Assembly (NCBI RefSeq): GCF_014287955.1
Contig: NZ_JACOPD010000001.1
Location: forward strand, 434,001-498,000
Source of the DNA: Lachnospira hominis (ex Liu et al. 2021)
GTDB lineage: Bacteria; Bacillota; Clostridia; Lachnospirales; Lachnospiraceae
Length of the DNA stretch: 64,000 nucleotides
Direction: 5' to 3'
Of the stretch, positions 1-9,648 are shown in pieces (the stretch's first letter is position 1; each line of letters begins with the position of its first letter). The translations under genes and the position numbers were made by a program. Below the pieces are notes generated by a model, which had not been told where the DNA came from, searched no databases, and saw only the letters and a program-made list of their open reading frames with translations.

Positions 1-1161
1 GATATTCTCACCGTTCACACACCGATATAGTTTCTCACTAAATGACTGAATTGTCAAAACACTATTTCCATTCAAAGCAGTAATAATATCACCGCATTGA
101 AGTCCTGCCTCAAAAGCCGGCGAGTCCATAATCACATCTGTAATATAGACTCCCAGCGGAAGCTTATATCTTTCAGCTGTAACTGATGTCACATTAGTGC
201 TTTTTATTCCAAGATATATAATCTCAGGGCTTGCTGAAAGTGTCTCAATAAGAGGTTTTAAATCAGATAATCCAACCGCCTGAAATTTCATCATATCACC
301 TGATGGTCTTGCAATTCCTACAACATTGCCGCCTTTGTTAAATATATAACAATAGTCGCCATATGATGGAATAATATCAATACTCATCATCTCAAATGTA
401 TTATCGACACTGCTCTCATCTGTAATCTGTGTAATATTTCCAAATTTTGTCTGTCCTGTACTTCCATTTATGCGTCCTATTGCAATAACAGGGTCATTTT
501 CCTTCATCTTATACGAATTGCCAAGCACAGCCACCTGTATATCAGCATCTGAATCTGCTTTAATTGAATCTTTCTGTACTGACAACAATGAAACTTTACT
601 GTATGAATCACTGCCGATAAGCTTTGCCTCTCCATATGCACCGCCATTAAATCCTACTTTGACAGCCATATCATAATTATTCAAAACACATGAATCAGCT
701 ATTATAATATATGCATTATTTATATCACCTATTATAAGACCTACTGAATCATTCATTCCTGTATTCTGGCTGCCATCATTTTCAAATATCACCATGCACT
801 TTGATGCTTCTTCATTAATCTGTGCCGTCGATTTTATCTCCAGTCTGTCAGTATCTGCCTGATCCTGGCGTACATTGTCAAGACTGCCGTCAACGGAATC
901 ATCTATATATTGGTCTTTTTTTAACTCAAGTGAAACAGCTGGCTCATTGTTTCCATTTACCTTTTTATCAAAATATGGATACAATAATACAATTACGGCA
1001 CATGCAATTACTCCGAATATAACCGCACCGCCAAGAAACTTCAAAAAACTGAACAGCTTTTTATACTTAACTTTAGGATTAATAATTATTCTTTCCGTAT
1101 ATAAAGGAAACTCTTCCTGTGCTTCCTGTGTTTCCTTCTCATCTCTTCCATTATAATCCAT
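1..1161 (-). CDS. Membrane-anchored HtrA/DegP-like protein with PDZ domain, catalytic triad lost (partial)
   Basis: The reading frame enters from the left edge; 387 codons from the ATG at 1161 are present and the C-terminus lies outside. The start has GGAG at a normal distance. The N-terminal 35 residues are charged, a single membrane segment spans about residues 40-62, then comes a trypsin-like S1C fold and a PDZ domain (motif YLGI, then SPAFEAGLQCGDII). HtrA proteases are envelope quality-control serine proteases. By my alignment the catalytic positions are replaced: the NHVV histidine block reads DSCV, the SDIAL aspartate block reads SKVSL, and the GNSGG serine block reads YGDYC. The surrounding fold landmarks (VGSD-like, FN..G.VVGI) are still recognisable. 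It is therefore probably a non-proteolytic membrane binding protein. The family assignment is firm; the loss of activity is read from an alignment made by eye. Confidence 0.8.
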   Translation of the reverse strand, partial: MDYNGRDEKETQEAQEEFPLYTERIIINPKVKYKKLFSFLKFLGGAVIFGVIACAVIVLLYPYFDKKVNGNNEPAVSLELKKDQYIDDSVDGSLDNVRQDQADTDRLEIKSTAQINEEASKCMVIFENDGSQNTGMNDSVGLIIGDINNAYIIIADSCVLNNYDMAVKVGFNGGAYGEAKLIGSDSYSKVSLLSVQKDSIKADSDADIQVAVLGNSYKMKENDPVIAIGRINGSTGQTKFGNITQITDESSVDNTFEMMSIDIIPSYGDYCYIFNKGGNVVGIARPSGDMMKFQAVGLSDLKPLIETLSASPEIIYLGIKSTNVTSVTAERYKLPLGVYITDVIMDSPAFEAGLQCGDIITALNGNSVLTIQSFSEKLYRCVNGENI

Positions 1162-1193
1162 ACGAAACAAAACTCCGTTCTAAAGTATTTTCC

Positions 1194-1213
1194 TAACTAT
1201 GAGAAACACGCTC
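1194..1213. repeat. Short copy of a recurrent palindromic-element edge
   Basis: The string AACTATGAGAAACACGCTC occurs here, upstream of the HtrA-like gene, and again exactly at about 24045, where it forms the left arm of a larger structured element. A diverged copy lies at about 54058. The remainder of the 217-base gap (1162-1378) is AT-rich; it also contains the ribosome-binding site for mutS2 (GGAG at 1364-1367). I see no other feature in it. Confidence 0.5.
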
Positions 1214-1378
1214 ACAATTCCAAACTTATTTTATTATAATAAATAAATATGAACATTCTATGACATACTTGTAAATTAATATTACCAGAGTACCTGACCC
1301 AACAATGCGTATAGCTTTTTTTAGCTGAATGATGTAAAATAACCATATTAAACAGATTTTGAATGGAGAATTTAAATA

Positions 1379-3742
1379 ATGGATTACAAGTCACTTAAAA
1401 CACTTGAATATCATAAAATTATAGAAAAATTATCATCTTATGCCGGCAGTGAAGCTGCCAGAAAAATGTGTGCTGATTTAAAACCCATGACTGATATCAA
1501 CTCAATTAACGACGCACTTACACAGACAAGCGATGCACTCTCCAGAATATATGCAAAAGGCAGTGTATCATTTTCTGGAGTTACTAATATTATTGACAGC
1601 ATTAAGCGTCTTGAGGTCGGAAGCACGTTAAATACACACGAACTTCTGAATATAAGTGCAGTTCTTACTACTGCCGCAGCTGCAAAATCGCATTACGAGG
1701 AAACTAATGATTCACTCACAGATTATTTCAACTCACTTGAACCTCTTACACCACTCAATACACAGATTAAAAACTGTATTATTTCCGAGGAAGAAATAAG
1801 CGATGACGCAAGCGGCACTCTGCGTGACATCCGCCGCCAGATGCGTATTTCGGCAGACCGTATTCACACTGAACTTAATAAAATTCTCAATTCACCGTCA
1901 ACAAGATCGTGTCTGCAGGATTATGTCATAACCATGCGGCAGGGCAGATATTGCCTTCCCGTAAAGGCCGAATACAAATCACAGATTGCCGGAATGATTC
2001 ATGACCAGTCTGCAACCGGCTCAACAATTTTTATTGAACCGGCAGCTGTCGTTAAGTTAAATAATGACATTCGTGAACTTGAACTTAAAGAACAGGCCGA
2101 AATCGAGCGTATTCTTGCAGCACTCAGTGCTGAAGCATCCGCATATACAGATGAATTGCAATCGGATTACACTATCCTTGTCACACTTGACTTTATATTT
2201 GCAAAAGCACAGCTGTCTAAGTTTTACAAATGCAGCTGTCCTATAATGAACACTGATAAATACATTAATATCAAAAAAGGCAGACACCCTCTTATTCCGG
2301 CAAAAACTGTCGTTCCAATTGACATTTATCTGGGAAAAGATTTTAACCTGCTTATCGTAACAGGTCCTAACACAGGCGGTAAGACTGTTTCTTTAAAAAC
2401 AGTCGGACTTCTCACTCTCATGGCACAATCAGGACTTCATATTCCTGCCATGGACCACTCACAGATTGCCGTATTTGATAATATTTTTGCAGATATTGGT
2501 GATGAACAAAGTATTGAACAGAGCCTTTCTACATTTTCATCACATATGACTAACACTGTAAGTATTTTAAAGGAAGCTGACGAAAACAGCCTTATACTTT
2601 TTGATGAAATTGGTGCCGGTACTGACCCGACAGAAGGTGCAGCACTCGCAATTGCAATTTTATCCGACCTTCACAACAAAGATATAACAACGATGGCTAC
2701 TACACATTACAGTGAAATAAAGGTATTTGCACTTACAACGGAAGGCGTGGAAAATGCAAGCTGTGAATTCGATGTTGCAACGCTTTCACCTACTTACAGA
2801 CTTTTAATTGGTGTTCCGGGAAAAAGTAATGCATTTGCAATTTCAAGAAAACTCGGTCTTCCATCTTATATAATTGATGATGCATCAAGCCGTATTGACG
2901 CAAACGATATTCACTTTGAAGATCTGCTCACAGACCTTGAAAACAGCCGTATAACAATAGAAAAAGAGCAGGCTGAGATAAAAGAATACAAAGACCAGAT
3001 ACGCAGACTCAAAGCAGAAGCTGCTGCCAAATCAAAGCGTCTCGATGAAAGAACAGATAAGATTATCCGTAAAGCCAATGAAGAAGCTGCAGAAATCCTA
3101 CGTGAAGCAAAAGAATATGCCGACGAGACAATAAAGACTATGAACAAACACGGCATGAGCGTAAAAGAGCTTGAAAAGCAAAGAAGTGCTGTCCGTGACA
3201 AAATGAATAAAAGGCAGGAAAAACTCGCAGTTAAGACTACTGCACCAAAGTCGCACAAGCCTGTATCTGCCGCAGAATTAAAAGAGGGCATGCATGTACG
3301 CGTACTCAGCATGAATGTAATCGGCACAATTCTTTCTGCACCGAATCCAAAAGGTGAAGTAACAGTTGGCGTTGGAAGTCTTACAACCAAGACCAAAATA
3401 AACAATCTGGAAATTGTAACAGGATACAAAGACCCTGAAGAAAAGACTACAATAAAAACAGGCGGCTCAAGCCGCATAAAGATGTCAAAATCAGCTTCAA
3501 TCTCACCGGAAATCAACCTTTTAGGACTTACCGTTGACGAAGCTGTTGCAAAACTTGACAAATATCTTGATGATGCATACATTGCAAAAATCGCACAGGT
3601 ACGTATTGTCCACGGAAAAGGAACAGGTGCATTAAGAAATGGTGTTGCAAGCTACTTAAAAGGTGTTCCATATGTAAAATCATTCCGTCTTGGCGAAGTC
3701 GGTGAAGGTGATGCCGGCGTTACAATCGTAGAATTCAAATAA
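1379..3742 (+). CDS. mutS2: MutS2 endonuclease / ribosome-rescue ATPase
   Basis: Full-length MutS2 (787 aa, usual size about 780-800). The MutS-type ATPase carries the Walker A motif GPNTGGKT at residues 329-336, followed by the FDEIGAGTDP Walker B and the TTHYSE switch. A long charged coiled coil covers about residues 510-620, and the C-terminal Smr domain has the HGKGTGALR motif. MutS2 acts in suppression of recombination and, in Bacillus, binds collided ribosomes and splits them. The LDLRG motif of the Smr domain reads INLLG here; as far as I recall this is common in clostridial copies. GGAG precedes the ATG. The response regulator follows 27 bases downstream, so the three genes up to 5924 may be co-transcribed. 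Confidence 0.95.
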   Translation: MDYKSLKTLEYHKIIEKLSSYAGSEAARKMCADLKPMTDINSINDALTQTSDALSRIYAKGSVSFSGVTNIIDSIKRLEVGSTLNTHELLNISAVLTTAAAAKSHYEETNDSLTDYFNSLEPLTPLNTQIKNCIISEEEISDDASGTLRDIRRQMRISADRIHTELNKILNSPSTRSCLQDYVITMRQGRYCLPVKAEYKSQIAGMIHDQSATGSTIFIEPAAVVKLNNDIRELELKEQAEIERILAALSAEASAYTDELQSDYTILVTLDFIFAKAQLSKFYKCSCPIMNTDKYINIKKGRHPLIPAKTVVPIDIYLGKDFNLLIVTGPNTGGKTVSLKTVGLLTLMAQSGLHIPAMDHSQIAVFDNIFADIGDEQSIEQSLSTFSSHMTNTVSILKEADENSLILFDEIGAGTDPTEGAALAIAILSDLHNKDITTMATTHYSEIKVFALTTEGVENASCEFDVATLSPTYRLLIGVPGKSNAFAISRKLGLPSYIIDDASSRIDANDIHFEDLLTDLENSRITIEKEQAEIKEYKDQIRRLKAEAAAKSKRLDERTDKIIRKANEEAAEILREAKEYADETIKTMNKHGMSVKELEKQRSAVRDKMNKRQEKLAVKTTAPKSHKPVSAAELKEGMHVRVLSMNVIGTILSAPNPKGEVTVGVGSLTTKTKINNLEIVTGYKDPEEKTTIKTGGSSRIKMSKSASISPEINLLGLTVDEAVAKLDKYLDDAYIAKIAQVRIVHGKGTGALRNGVASYLKGVPYVKSFRLGEVGEGDAGVTIVEFK

Positions 3743-3769
3743 AAAGCAAATAATAAAGGAGGCTTTAGC

Positions 3770-4471
3770 ATGGCAGTTAAACAAAAAATACTCATTGTCG
3801 ATGATGATGAAAATATTGCGGAACTTATATCTTTGTATCTTACAAAAGAATGTTTTGAGACAAAGATAGTATATGACGGCGAATCTGCATTGGAACAGGT
3901 TAATATATTCAAACCGGATCTGATACTTCTCGATCTTATGCTTCCCGGCATTGACGGTTATCAGGTATGCCGTGAAATCAGAAAAACAAACAATATTCCT
4001 ATAATCATGCTCTCAGCAAAGGGTGAGACATTCGATAAAGTTCTCGGTCTTGAACTTGGTGCTGACGATTACATGATAAAACCATTTGAGACAAAAGAGC
4101 TTGTCGCACGTGTTAAAGCCGTACTCCGACGTTACCAGCAGCCGACAGCCACATCCGTCCCAGAAAAGCCATCACAGGTTGTTGAATATCCTGACCTTAC
4201 AATCAATCTTGGCAATTATTCTGTGCTTTATTATGGCAAAAACGTTGAAATGCCTCCAAAAGAACTTGAACTGCTCTACTTTCTCGCCTCATCTCCTAAT
4301 CAGGTATTTACGAGAGAGCAGCTTCTTGACAATATATGGGGATATGAATATATCGGTGATACAAGAACAGTAGATGTACATATCAAGCGTATCCGTGAAA
4401 AAATCAAAGACCATGCACATTGGGCAATAGATACAGTATGGGGCATCGGCTACAAATTTGTTACAAAATAA
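3770..4471 (+). CDS. OmpR/PhoB-family response regulator
   Basis: 233 aa. The receiver domain (about 1-120) shows the acidic pocket DDDE at residues 10-13, the phospho-acceptor aspartate in LLDLMLPG, the conserved Ser in MLSA and the Lys in IKPFE. The C-terminal winged-helix DNA-binding domain ends with the DTRTVDVHIKRIREK recognition helix and a typical GIGYKF terminus. The start is supported by AAAGGAGG upstream of ATG. It is translationally close to the histidine kinase that follows (kinase ATG 13 bases after this stop), so the two form a two-component system. The stimulus and targets cannot be told from sequence. Confidence 0.93.
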   Translation: MAVKQKILIVDDDENIAELISLYLTKECFETKIVYDGESALEQVNIFKPDLILLDLMLPGIDGYQVCREIRKTNNIPIIMLSAKGETFDKVLGLELGADDYMIKPFETKELVARVKAVLRRYQQPTATSVPEKPSQVVEYPDLTINLGNYSVLYYGKNVEMPPKELELLYFLASSPNQVFTREQLLDNIWGYEYIGDTRTVDVHIKRIREKIKDHAHWAIDTVWGIGYKFVTK

Positions 4472-4484
4472 TGGAGTATATCAT

Positions 4485-5924
4485 ATGAAATTTAATCTAT
4501 TAACCAAATATATTCTCATATATGTTTCCGTTGCAATTATAGGTTTTGTAGGTGTAACTGTCATATCATACAAAATAGATTACAATCGTGTATATTCAGA
4601 ACAGACTGAAAACATGTACCGGCAGGCAGTATCAATAGCTGCCGAATTTGCCCCGGACTACTTCAGCAATGACAAATTGAAGCTCATACAGCTTGAACTT
4701 CATACAATAACCGAACTTGACCATTCAAGAATCATGTTTGTTGACATGGATGGCAATGTAATACTTGACACACAATACAACAATATGAATGAAGAAGTTG
4801 ACGAAAATGGTATCCTGTATACAATCAACAATTTTGATGTAAGTAAGCTTGGTACCAATCACTCAATGAATGGTAACTTCTATGGTGTATTTACAGAAAA
4901 AAATGTTTCCGTATTCGCACCTATTACAAATAAATTTGTCATGAAAGGCTATGTCGTTGTCCATATGCCGGAATCTGTTATAACAGACCGTGTGTATACA
5001 ACATTCAACACTAACTATATAACACTTCTCATAATACTTGTTTTAAACTCAGCTTTTATCATACTGTATATTATACATATACATAATCCTCTGAAAGACA
5101 TTACCAATGCCATCAAAGAATATGGCCGCGGTAATCTTTCATATAAAGTTGCTGTCGGACATAATGACGAGATTGGACAGCTCTCTGCTTCGCTTAATTA
5201 CATGGCAACACAGATTAATGAGATGGACCAGTTCCAGCAGAAGTTCCTTTCAAATATTTCACACGACTTCCGCTCACCGCTCACATCAATCAAGGGTTAT
5301 CTCGAAGCGATTGCTGACGGAACTATTCCACCGGAAATGATTAATAAATATATCAATATTGTGCTGTTTGAAACTGACCGCCTTACAAAACTTACAAGTA
5401 ATATCCTTACGTTAAACGAACTTGACCCCAAATCAGTTCGTCTCGACATAAGCAGCTTTGATATTAATGCTCTTATAAAACATACAATAGAAACATTTGA
5501 GGGAACCTGCAAAAAGAAAAAAATCCAGTTCCAGCTTACTTTTTCCGCAGAAAAAGAACTGGTCAGTGCTGATAAAGTAAAAATCGGACAGGTTATTTAC
5601 AATCTTGTAGATAATTCTATCAAATTCAGTTCAGAAAACTCAAATATATTTATTTCAGTTAAAGAAAAAGGTGAAAAAGCCTATATTTCAGTAAAAGATT
5701 CCGGTGCCGGTATTTCCAAAGAAAATATTGACAGAATCTGGGACAGATTTTACAAGTCAGATTCATCCCGCGGACGTGATAAAAAAGGTTCTGGTCTTGG
5801 TCTGTCAATCGTAAAAGAGACCCTTCTTGCACATAATGAAAATATTGACGTAATCAGTACAGTCGGCGTCGGAACAGAATTCATATTCTCACTGCCAATT
5901 GCAAAATCAGCTGAAAACACTTAA
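4485..5924 (+). CDS. Membrane sensor histidine kinase
   Basis: I start the gene at the ATG at 4485 because GGAG lies 8 bases before it; an in-frame upstream ATG at 4458 overlaps the regulator and has no ribosome-binding site. The 479-aa protein has TM1 at about residues 8-28, an extracellular sensor of about 150 residues (PAS/Cache-like size), TM2 at about 178-198, a HAMP linker, then HisKA with the phospho-acceptor H260 in ISHDFRSP and a HATPase domain with the N box (NLVDNSIKF), G1 (DSGAGIS) and G2 (GSGLGLSI). It would phosphorylate the regulator encoded immediately upstream. The sensor domain has no motif that reveals a ligand. Confidence 0.93.
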   Translation: MKFNLLTKYILIYVSVAIIGFVGVTVISYKIDYNRVYSEQTENMYRQAVSIAAEFAPDYFSNDKLKLIQLELHTITELDHSRIMFVDMDGNVILDTQYNNMNEEVDENGILYTINNFDVSKLGTNHSMNGNFYGVFTEKNVSVFAPITNKFVMKGYVVVHMPESVITDRVYTTFNTNYITLLIILVLNSAFIILYIIHIHNPLKDITNAIKEYGRGNLSYKVAVGHNDEIGQLSASLNYMATQINEMDQFQQKFLSNISHDFRSPLTSIKGYLEAIADGTIPPEMINKYINIVLFETDRLTKLTSNILTLNELDPKSVRLDISSFDINALIKHTIETFEGTCKKKKIQFQLTFSAEKELVSADKVKIGQVIYNLVDNSIKFSSENSNIFISVKEKGEKAYISVKDSGAGISKENIDRIWDRFYKSDSSRGRDKKGSGLGLSIVKETLLAHNENIDVISTVGVGTEFIFSLPIAKSAENT

Positions 5925-5957
5925 AAACAGTCTGAAACAACAAAAAGCAGTCAAAAT

Positions 5958-5994
5958 CAGCCGTGGTTGTGATAACTAACACACTCCACGGCTG
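5958..5994. terminator. Bidirectional hairpin terminator
   Basis: The arms CAGCCGTGG and CCACGGCTG pair perfectly around a 19-base loop, between the convergent histidine kinase and trmL genes. TAATTTTA follows on the + strand. Confidence 0.75.
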
Positions 5995-5999
5995 TAATT

Positions 6000-6500
6000 T
6001 TACTCATCATGCCACTCAAGTCGGTGCAGATGACCTTCCTGATTCATATGATCAAAATTATTCTGTCTTAAAGCCTCATACAAAACAATGGCAACGGAAT
6101 TGGAAAGATTAAGTGAACGGATATCTCCAATCATTGGAATCCTTACACAGGTATCTTCATGATCCACAAGAATTTCCTCAGGAATTCCGGCACTTTCTTT
6201 ACCAAACATTATATAGCAGTCCGGCTCATAAGAAACCTCGGTATATGTCTTATGTGCTTTTGTTGTAGCCATATAAATCTTAGCTCCCGGATTCCTCTCA
6301 CAGAAATCATTAAAATCATCATAAACTGTCACATCAAGTTTATCCCAATAATCAAGACCGGCTCTTTTTACCATCTTATCATTGATACTGAATCCCAAAG
6401 GCTCTATAAGGTGCAGCCTTGCACCTGCTGCAACGCATGTTCTTCCTATATTTCCTGTATTTGCAGGCATTTCAGGTTCGTGTAATACAATATTAAGCAT
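6000..6500 (-). CDS. trmL: TrmL-type tRNA (cytidine/uridine-34) 2'-O-methyltransferase
   Basis: 166 aa, a normal length for TrmL. It is a SPOUT-class methyltransferase: the N-terminal block MLNIVLHEPEMPANTGNIGR, the middle block FGKESAGIPEEI and the knot block IPMIGDIRSLNLSNSVAIVLYE, which binds S-adenosylmethionine, are all present. The family methylates the wobble base ribose of tRNA-Leu isoacceptors in the cytoplasm. It ends against the shared terminator at 5958-5994. The CheX-like gene lies 18 bases upstream in the same direction, which suggests one transcript. Confidence 0.93.
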   Translation of the reverse strand: MLNIVLHEPEMPANTGNIGRTCVAAGARLHLIEPLGFSINDKMVKRAGLDYWDKLDVTVYDDFNDFCERNPGAKIYMATTKAHKTYTEVSYEPDCYIMFGKESAGIPEEILVDHEDTCVRIPMIGDIRSLNLSNSVAIVLYEALRQNNFDHMNQEGHLHRLEWHDE

Positions 6501-6518
6501 TTATGTGCCTCTTTTCTA

Positions 6519-6986
6519 TCAGGCCTTGACAGCAACGTCAAGTTCAATTGTTATATCGCCGCCGCTTAAAGGTACACATATATTCTGTGCAAATGACTGT
6601 GCAATGGTAAGATTACCACGACAGACCGTAGGCGGTGTAATATCTATAAGTATTCCTTTTGTTGAAAATATTGTCGCAGCATTACCCATAATCATATTAC
6701 CAAGTTCACTGATTGCACTAATAGACATTTCATCAAGTTTTTCAACCGGCATCCCCATCATCATCTTAGATGCAATTTCAAGTGCCTTTGTATATGAAAG
6801 AACAATCATAACCTGACCACGCATCTCTCCCGTAATACCAATCATAATAATAACTGAATCATCCGCAAACGCTGTCTCCTTTACATAAGGTTTGCCAATC
6901 TTCATTTCAATCTGACATATATCTTTAATAATCCCCGTTGCCGCCATTAAGAACGGATTAATATAATCAACATTTATTCCAGTCAT
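6519..6986 (-). CDS. CheX-like chemotaxis phosphatase-family protein
   Basis: 155 aa. The fold and sequence match the CheX/CheC-like family: N-terminal YINPFLMAATGIIKDIC, then a helix with the ExxN signature (SELGNMIMGNA) that in CheX inserts into CheY-P and positions a water for dephosphorylation. The C-terminal part resembles the second half of CheX. In characterised bacteria CheX tunes chemotactic signalling by dephosphorylating CheY. No che operon is in this window, but two chemoreceptors lie at 31 and 37 kb. A CheX-domain protein with another partner, such as a stand-alone response regulator, cannot be excluded. Confidence 0.8.
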   Translation of the reverse strand: MTGINVDYINPFLMAATGIIKDICQIEMKIGKPYVKETAFADDSVIIMIGITGEMRGQVMIVLSYTKALEIASKMMMGMPVEKLDEMSISAISELGNMIMGNAATIFSTKGILIDITPPTVCRGNLTIAQSFAQNICVPLSGGDITIELDVAVKA

Positions 6987-6998
6987 TGTTTTTTTCTC

Positions 6999-8156
6999 CT
7001 ACAAGTTCTTTATAAAATTTTCTATCCTCTCAAGTCCTGCTTTCAGTTTCTCAACAGAATAAGCATACGAAATTCTGACAAAACCCTCACCCGAAGCTCC
7101 GAATGCAGTTCCCGGCACAACGGCAAGCTTCTGCTCAAACAACAGTCTGTTAGCAAACTCATCCGATGTCATGCCAAACTTTTTAATTGATGGAAATACG
7201 TAAAATGCACCATATGGCTCAAAACATTCTATTCCCATTTCCTTAAATGCATTAAGTAGAAATCTTCTTCTCTGGTCGTATGCCTCAACCATCTTTCCGA
7301 CTTCATCATCACAGTTACGCATCGCTTCAACCGCAGCAAACTGGCTGTTTGTGGGAGCACACATTATCGCAAACTGATGAAGCTTTATCATCTGCGTCAT
7401 GATATTTTTCGGTGCACAGGCATACCCAAGTCTCCATCCTGTCATTGCAAATGCTTTTGAAAATCCATTTATGACTACAGTTCTTTCCTTCATTCCCGGA
7501 AATGATGCTATAGAGCAATGCCTGCTGCCATATGTAAGCTCTGAATAAATCTCATCAGAAATAACATACAAATCATTGTCAATTATAACAGGTACAAGCT
7601 CTGCAAGCTCCTCCTTTGTCATAATAGCACCTGTCGGGTTATTAGGATATGCAAGTATAAGTATCTTAGTCTTATCTGTTATTGATGCTATAAGTTCTTC
7701 TTTTGTAAGCTTGAATTCGTTCTCGGCTTTTAACTCAATAGCCACCGGCTTTGCATCTGCCATAACCGCACATGGGACATAAGATACATAACATGGCTGC
7801 GGAATCAGTACTTCATCCCCCGGATCAACCATGCAACGAAGTGCAACATCTATCGCTTCGCTTCCTCCTACTGTGACCATTATCTCATCTTCGGCACTAT
7901 AATTCAAATTATATTTTCTTGCAATATAACGGCTTATCTCATCCCTTAACTCTTTTAAACCGGCATTTGACGTATAAAATGTGCGACCTTTTTCAAGCGA
8001 ATAAATGCCCTCTTCCCTTACACGATAAGGGGTGTCAAAATCAGGTTCCCCGACACCAAGCGATATTGCATCAGGCATTTCACTTACTATATCGAAAAAT
8101 TTACGTATTCCAGAAGGCTCAATATCAACAATTTTTTTAGATAAAGCATCTCTCAT
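6999..8156 (-). CDS. Class I/II PLP-dependent aminotransferase
   Basis: 385 aa, a fold-type I aminotransferase of the aspartate/aromatic group. Visible landmarks are GVGEPDFDTP near the N-terminus, YPNNPTGA, the DEIYSELTYG aspartate block, the PLP-binding lysine in NGFSKAFAMTGWR, and the C-terminal FVRISYA arginine that binds the substrate carboxylate. The amino donor specificity cannot be read. Its start overlaps the stop of the Lrp-type regulator by 4 bases (ATGA), so the two are translationally coupled and the regulator probably controls this gene. Confidence 0.9.
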   Translation of the reverse strand: MRDALSKKIVDIEPSGIRKFFDIVSEMPDAISLGVGEPDFDTPYRVREEGIYSLEKGRTFYTSNAGLKELRDEISRYIARKYNLNYSAEDEIMVTVGGSEAIDVALRCMVDPGDEVLIPQPCYVSYVPCAVMADAKPVAIELKAENEFKLTKEELIASITDKTKILILAYPNNPTGAIMTKEELAELVPVIIDNDLYVISDEIYSELTYGSRHCSIASFPGMKERTVVINGFSKAFAMTGWRLGYACAPKNIMTQMIKLHQFAIMCAPTNSQFAAVEAMRNCDDEVGKMVEAYDQRRRFLLNAFKEMGIECFEPYGAFYVFPSIKKFGMTSDEFANRLLFEQKLAVVPGTAFGASGEGFVRISYAYSVEKLKAGLERIENFIKNL

Positions 8157-8635
8157 GGTGTCACCGGCATCCTTTCGTCTTTCTCAGGTTCGCCAAGAAC
8201 TTTTCCATAATCTTTATATTTTTTCAATACAAAATGTGTTGAAGTGCTTAATACCGAATCAAGCGGTGCAAGCTTATTGGCGACAAACTGTGCTACAGAT
8301 TTCATTGTCTTTCCCTCAATAATAACCGTAAAATCAAATCCGCCTGACATAAGATATACAGAAGTTATCTCATCATACTGGTATATTCTTTCAGCAATGC
8401 TGTCAAATCCAAGCCCTCTCTGTGGCGTAACCTTAACCTCAATAAGTGCCGTAACCTTTTCTTCACTCGTTTTATCCCAGTCAATTATTGTATTATATCC
8501 GCATATAATATGCTCTTTTTCCATCTCAGCGATTTCATTGGCTACCTCCGGCTCGCTTATCCCCAGCATAACAGCCATATCCTTTATATCTATTCTTGAA
8601 TTTTTTTCAAGCATATTTAAAATCTTTTCTCTCAT
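8153..8635 (-). CDS. Lrp/AsnC-family transcriptional regulator
   Basis: 160 aa, the usual size for the family. The N-terminal helix-turn-helix is IDIKDMAVMLGISEPEVANEI and the C-terminal RAM ligand-binding/oligomerisation domain contains VYLMSGGFDFTVIIEG. Lrp-family proteins sense amino acids. The gene sits directly upstream of, and overlaps, the aminotransferase, so a role in local amino-acid metabolism control is likely. A pair of a Lrp-type regulator and class I aminotransferase is common in Firmicutes. No operator could be recognised. Confidence 0.9.
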   Translation of the reverse strand: MREKILNMLEKNSRIDIKDMAVMLGISEPEVANEIAEMEKEHIICGYNTIIDWDKTSEEKVTALIEVKVTPQRGLGFDSIAERIYQYDEITSVYLMSGGFDFTVIIEGKTMKSVAQFVANKLAPLDSVLSTSTHFVLKKYKDYGKVLGEPEKDERMPVTP

Positions 8636-8664
8636 ATCATAATCCTTTCACTGTACATGCAGTC

Positions 8665-9648
8665 TCATTCTGCTGTTGTTTCACTCTGCATCTCCTGCAG
8701 TCTGTAAATTTCGTCCTGTACCGGTTTATCAAGGAAACGAACCTCATCAAGATTATTGATTATCTTATCATTGCCATCCGTAACTTTTCCTATAACACAT
8801 GCGTCAATTCCCTCTTCTGCAAGTGCTTTTATAATACGCTCCGAATCGGATGATGTTATCAAAAGACTTCCACAAGAATTTAATTCATATGGATTAATGT
8901 CAAATATTTCACATATCTCTATTATTTCCTGTCTGACAGCTATTGCCCTGAAATCCACCAGAAGTCCTGTTCCTGATGCTTCAGCCATATCCCATAACGC
9001 TGCATATACACCACCCTGTGACATATCGTGCAAAGATACAGCACCATTTTCTATCGCTATACAGGCTTCTTTTGCAATTGACAAATCACTTCTATTGCCA
9101 TATGCACGTTTTACTACATCTTCAACATACTTTTCAAGTATTTTTTCTCTGTTATTATTTATAATATACTGTACTCCACCTATGCCGATACATTTTGTCA
9201 TTATAATATCGTCTCCCGGCTTCGCCATATTGCTTCCGACAGCATGTGGTTCTTTCACATTTTCTGTAAATCCAACTGCTGTAACCGCTACAACAGCTCT
9301 TGTATTTCCTGCCTCAACCTGTGTATGTCCACCTGAAACAACAAGCCCAAGCTGTGCACAATCCGCAGAAATCTTTTGCATTATCTCTTTTAGACGTATC
9401 TCACGCATATCCTGTGCAAGATTGACGCAGCACTGGATATACTGCGGTCTTCCACCTCTTGCATAAATATTGTTAGATGCTGTATAGACAGGTTCAAAAC
9501 CGCTGTCTGATGCAATTACAATACCATTTTCAAGGACTGAAGCATCTGCACCAATTGACGGCTTGACAGCAAGGCTGTTCTTTGCAGGTTTTATATTTTT
9601 TAATACAGAACGACTGATAACTGAATTTGTTATTTTTCCTGTTTTCAT
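8665..9648 (-). CDS. AIR synthase-like (PurM/HypE superfamily) ATP-binding protein
   Basis: 327 aa with an AIR-synthase fold: N-terminal ATP-binding half with GADASVLENG and SGGHTQVEAGNTR, and C-terminal half with SLHDMSQGGVYAALWDMAE and the NSCGSLLI block. PurM, HypE, ThiL and SelD share this dimeric fold and handle ATP-dependent activation of carboxylates, amides or selenide. This protein lacks the C-terminal cysteine that HypE uses for cyanide-ligand chemistry, and no hydrogenase, purine or thiamine genes are adjacent, so I do not assign a reaction. GGAGGAG lies just before the ATG. Confidence 0.75.
   Translation of the reverse strand: MKTGKITNSVISRSVLKNIKPAKNSLAVKPSIGADASVLENGIVIASDSGFEPVYTASNNIYARGGRPQYIQCCVNLAQDMREIRLKEIMQKISADCAQLGLVVSGGHTQVEAGNTRAVVAVTAVGFTENVKEPHAVGSNMAKPGDDIIMTKCIGIGGVQYIINNNREKILEKYVEDVVKRAYGNRSDLSIAKEACIAIENGAVSLHDMSQGGVYAALWDMAEASGTGLLVDFRAIAVRQEIIEICEIFDINPYELNSCGSLLITSSDSERIIKALAEEGIDACVIGKVTDGNDKIINNLDEVRFLDKPVQDEIYRLQEMQSETTAE

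Noticed and set aside
2911..3582. 223-codon frame on the minus strand within mutS2
   Set aside because: Antisense to the Smr and coiled-coil region of mutS2; low-complexity Ser/Leu product, no start signal.
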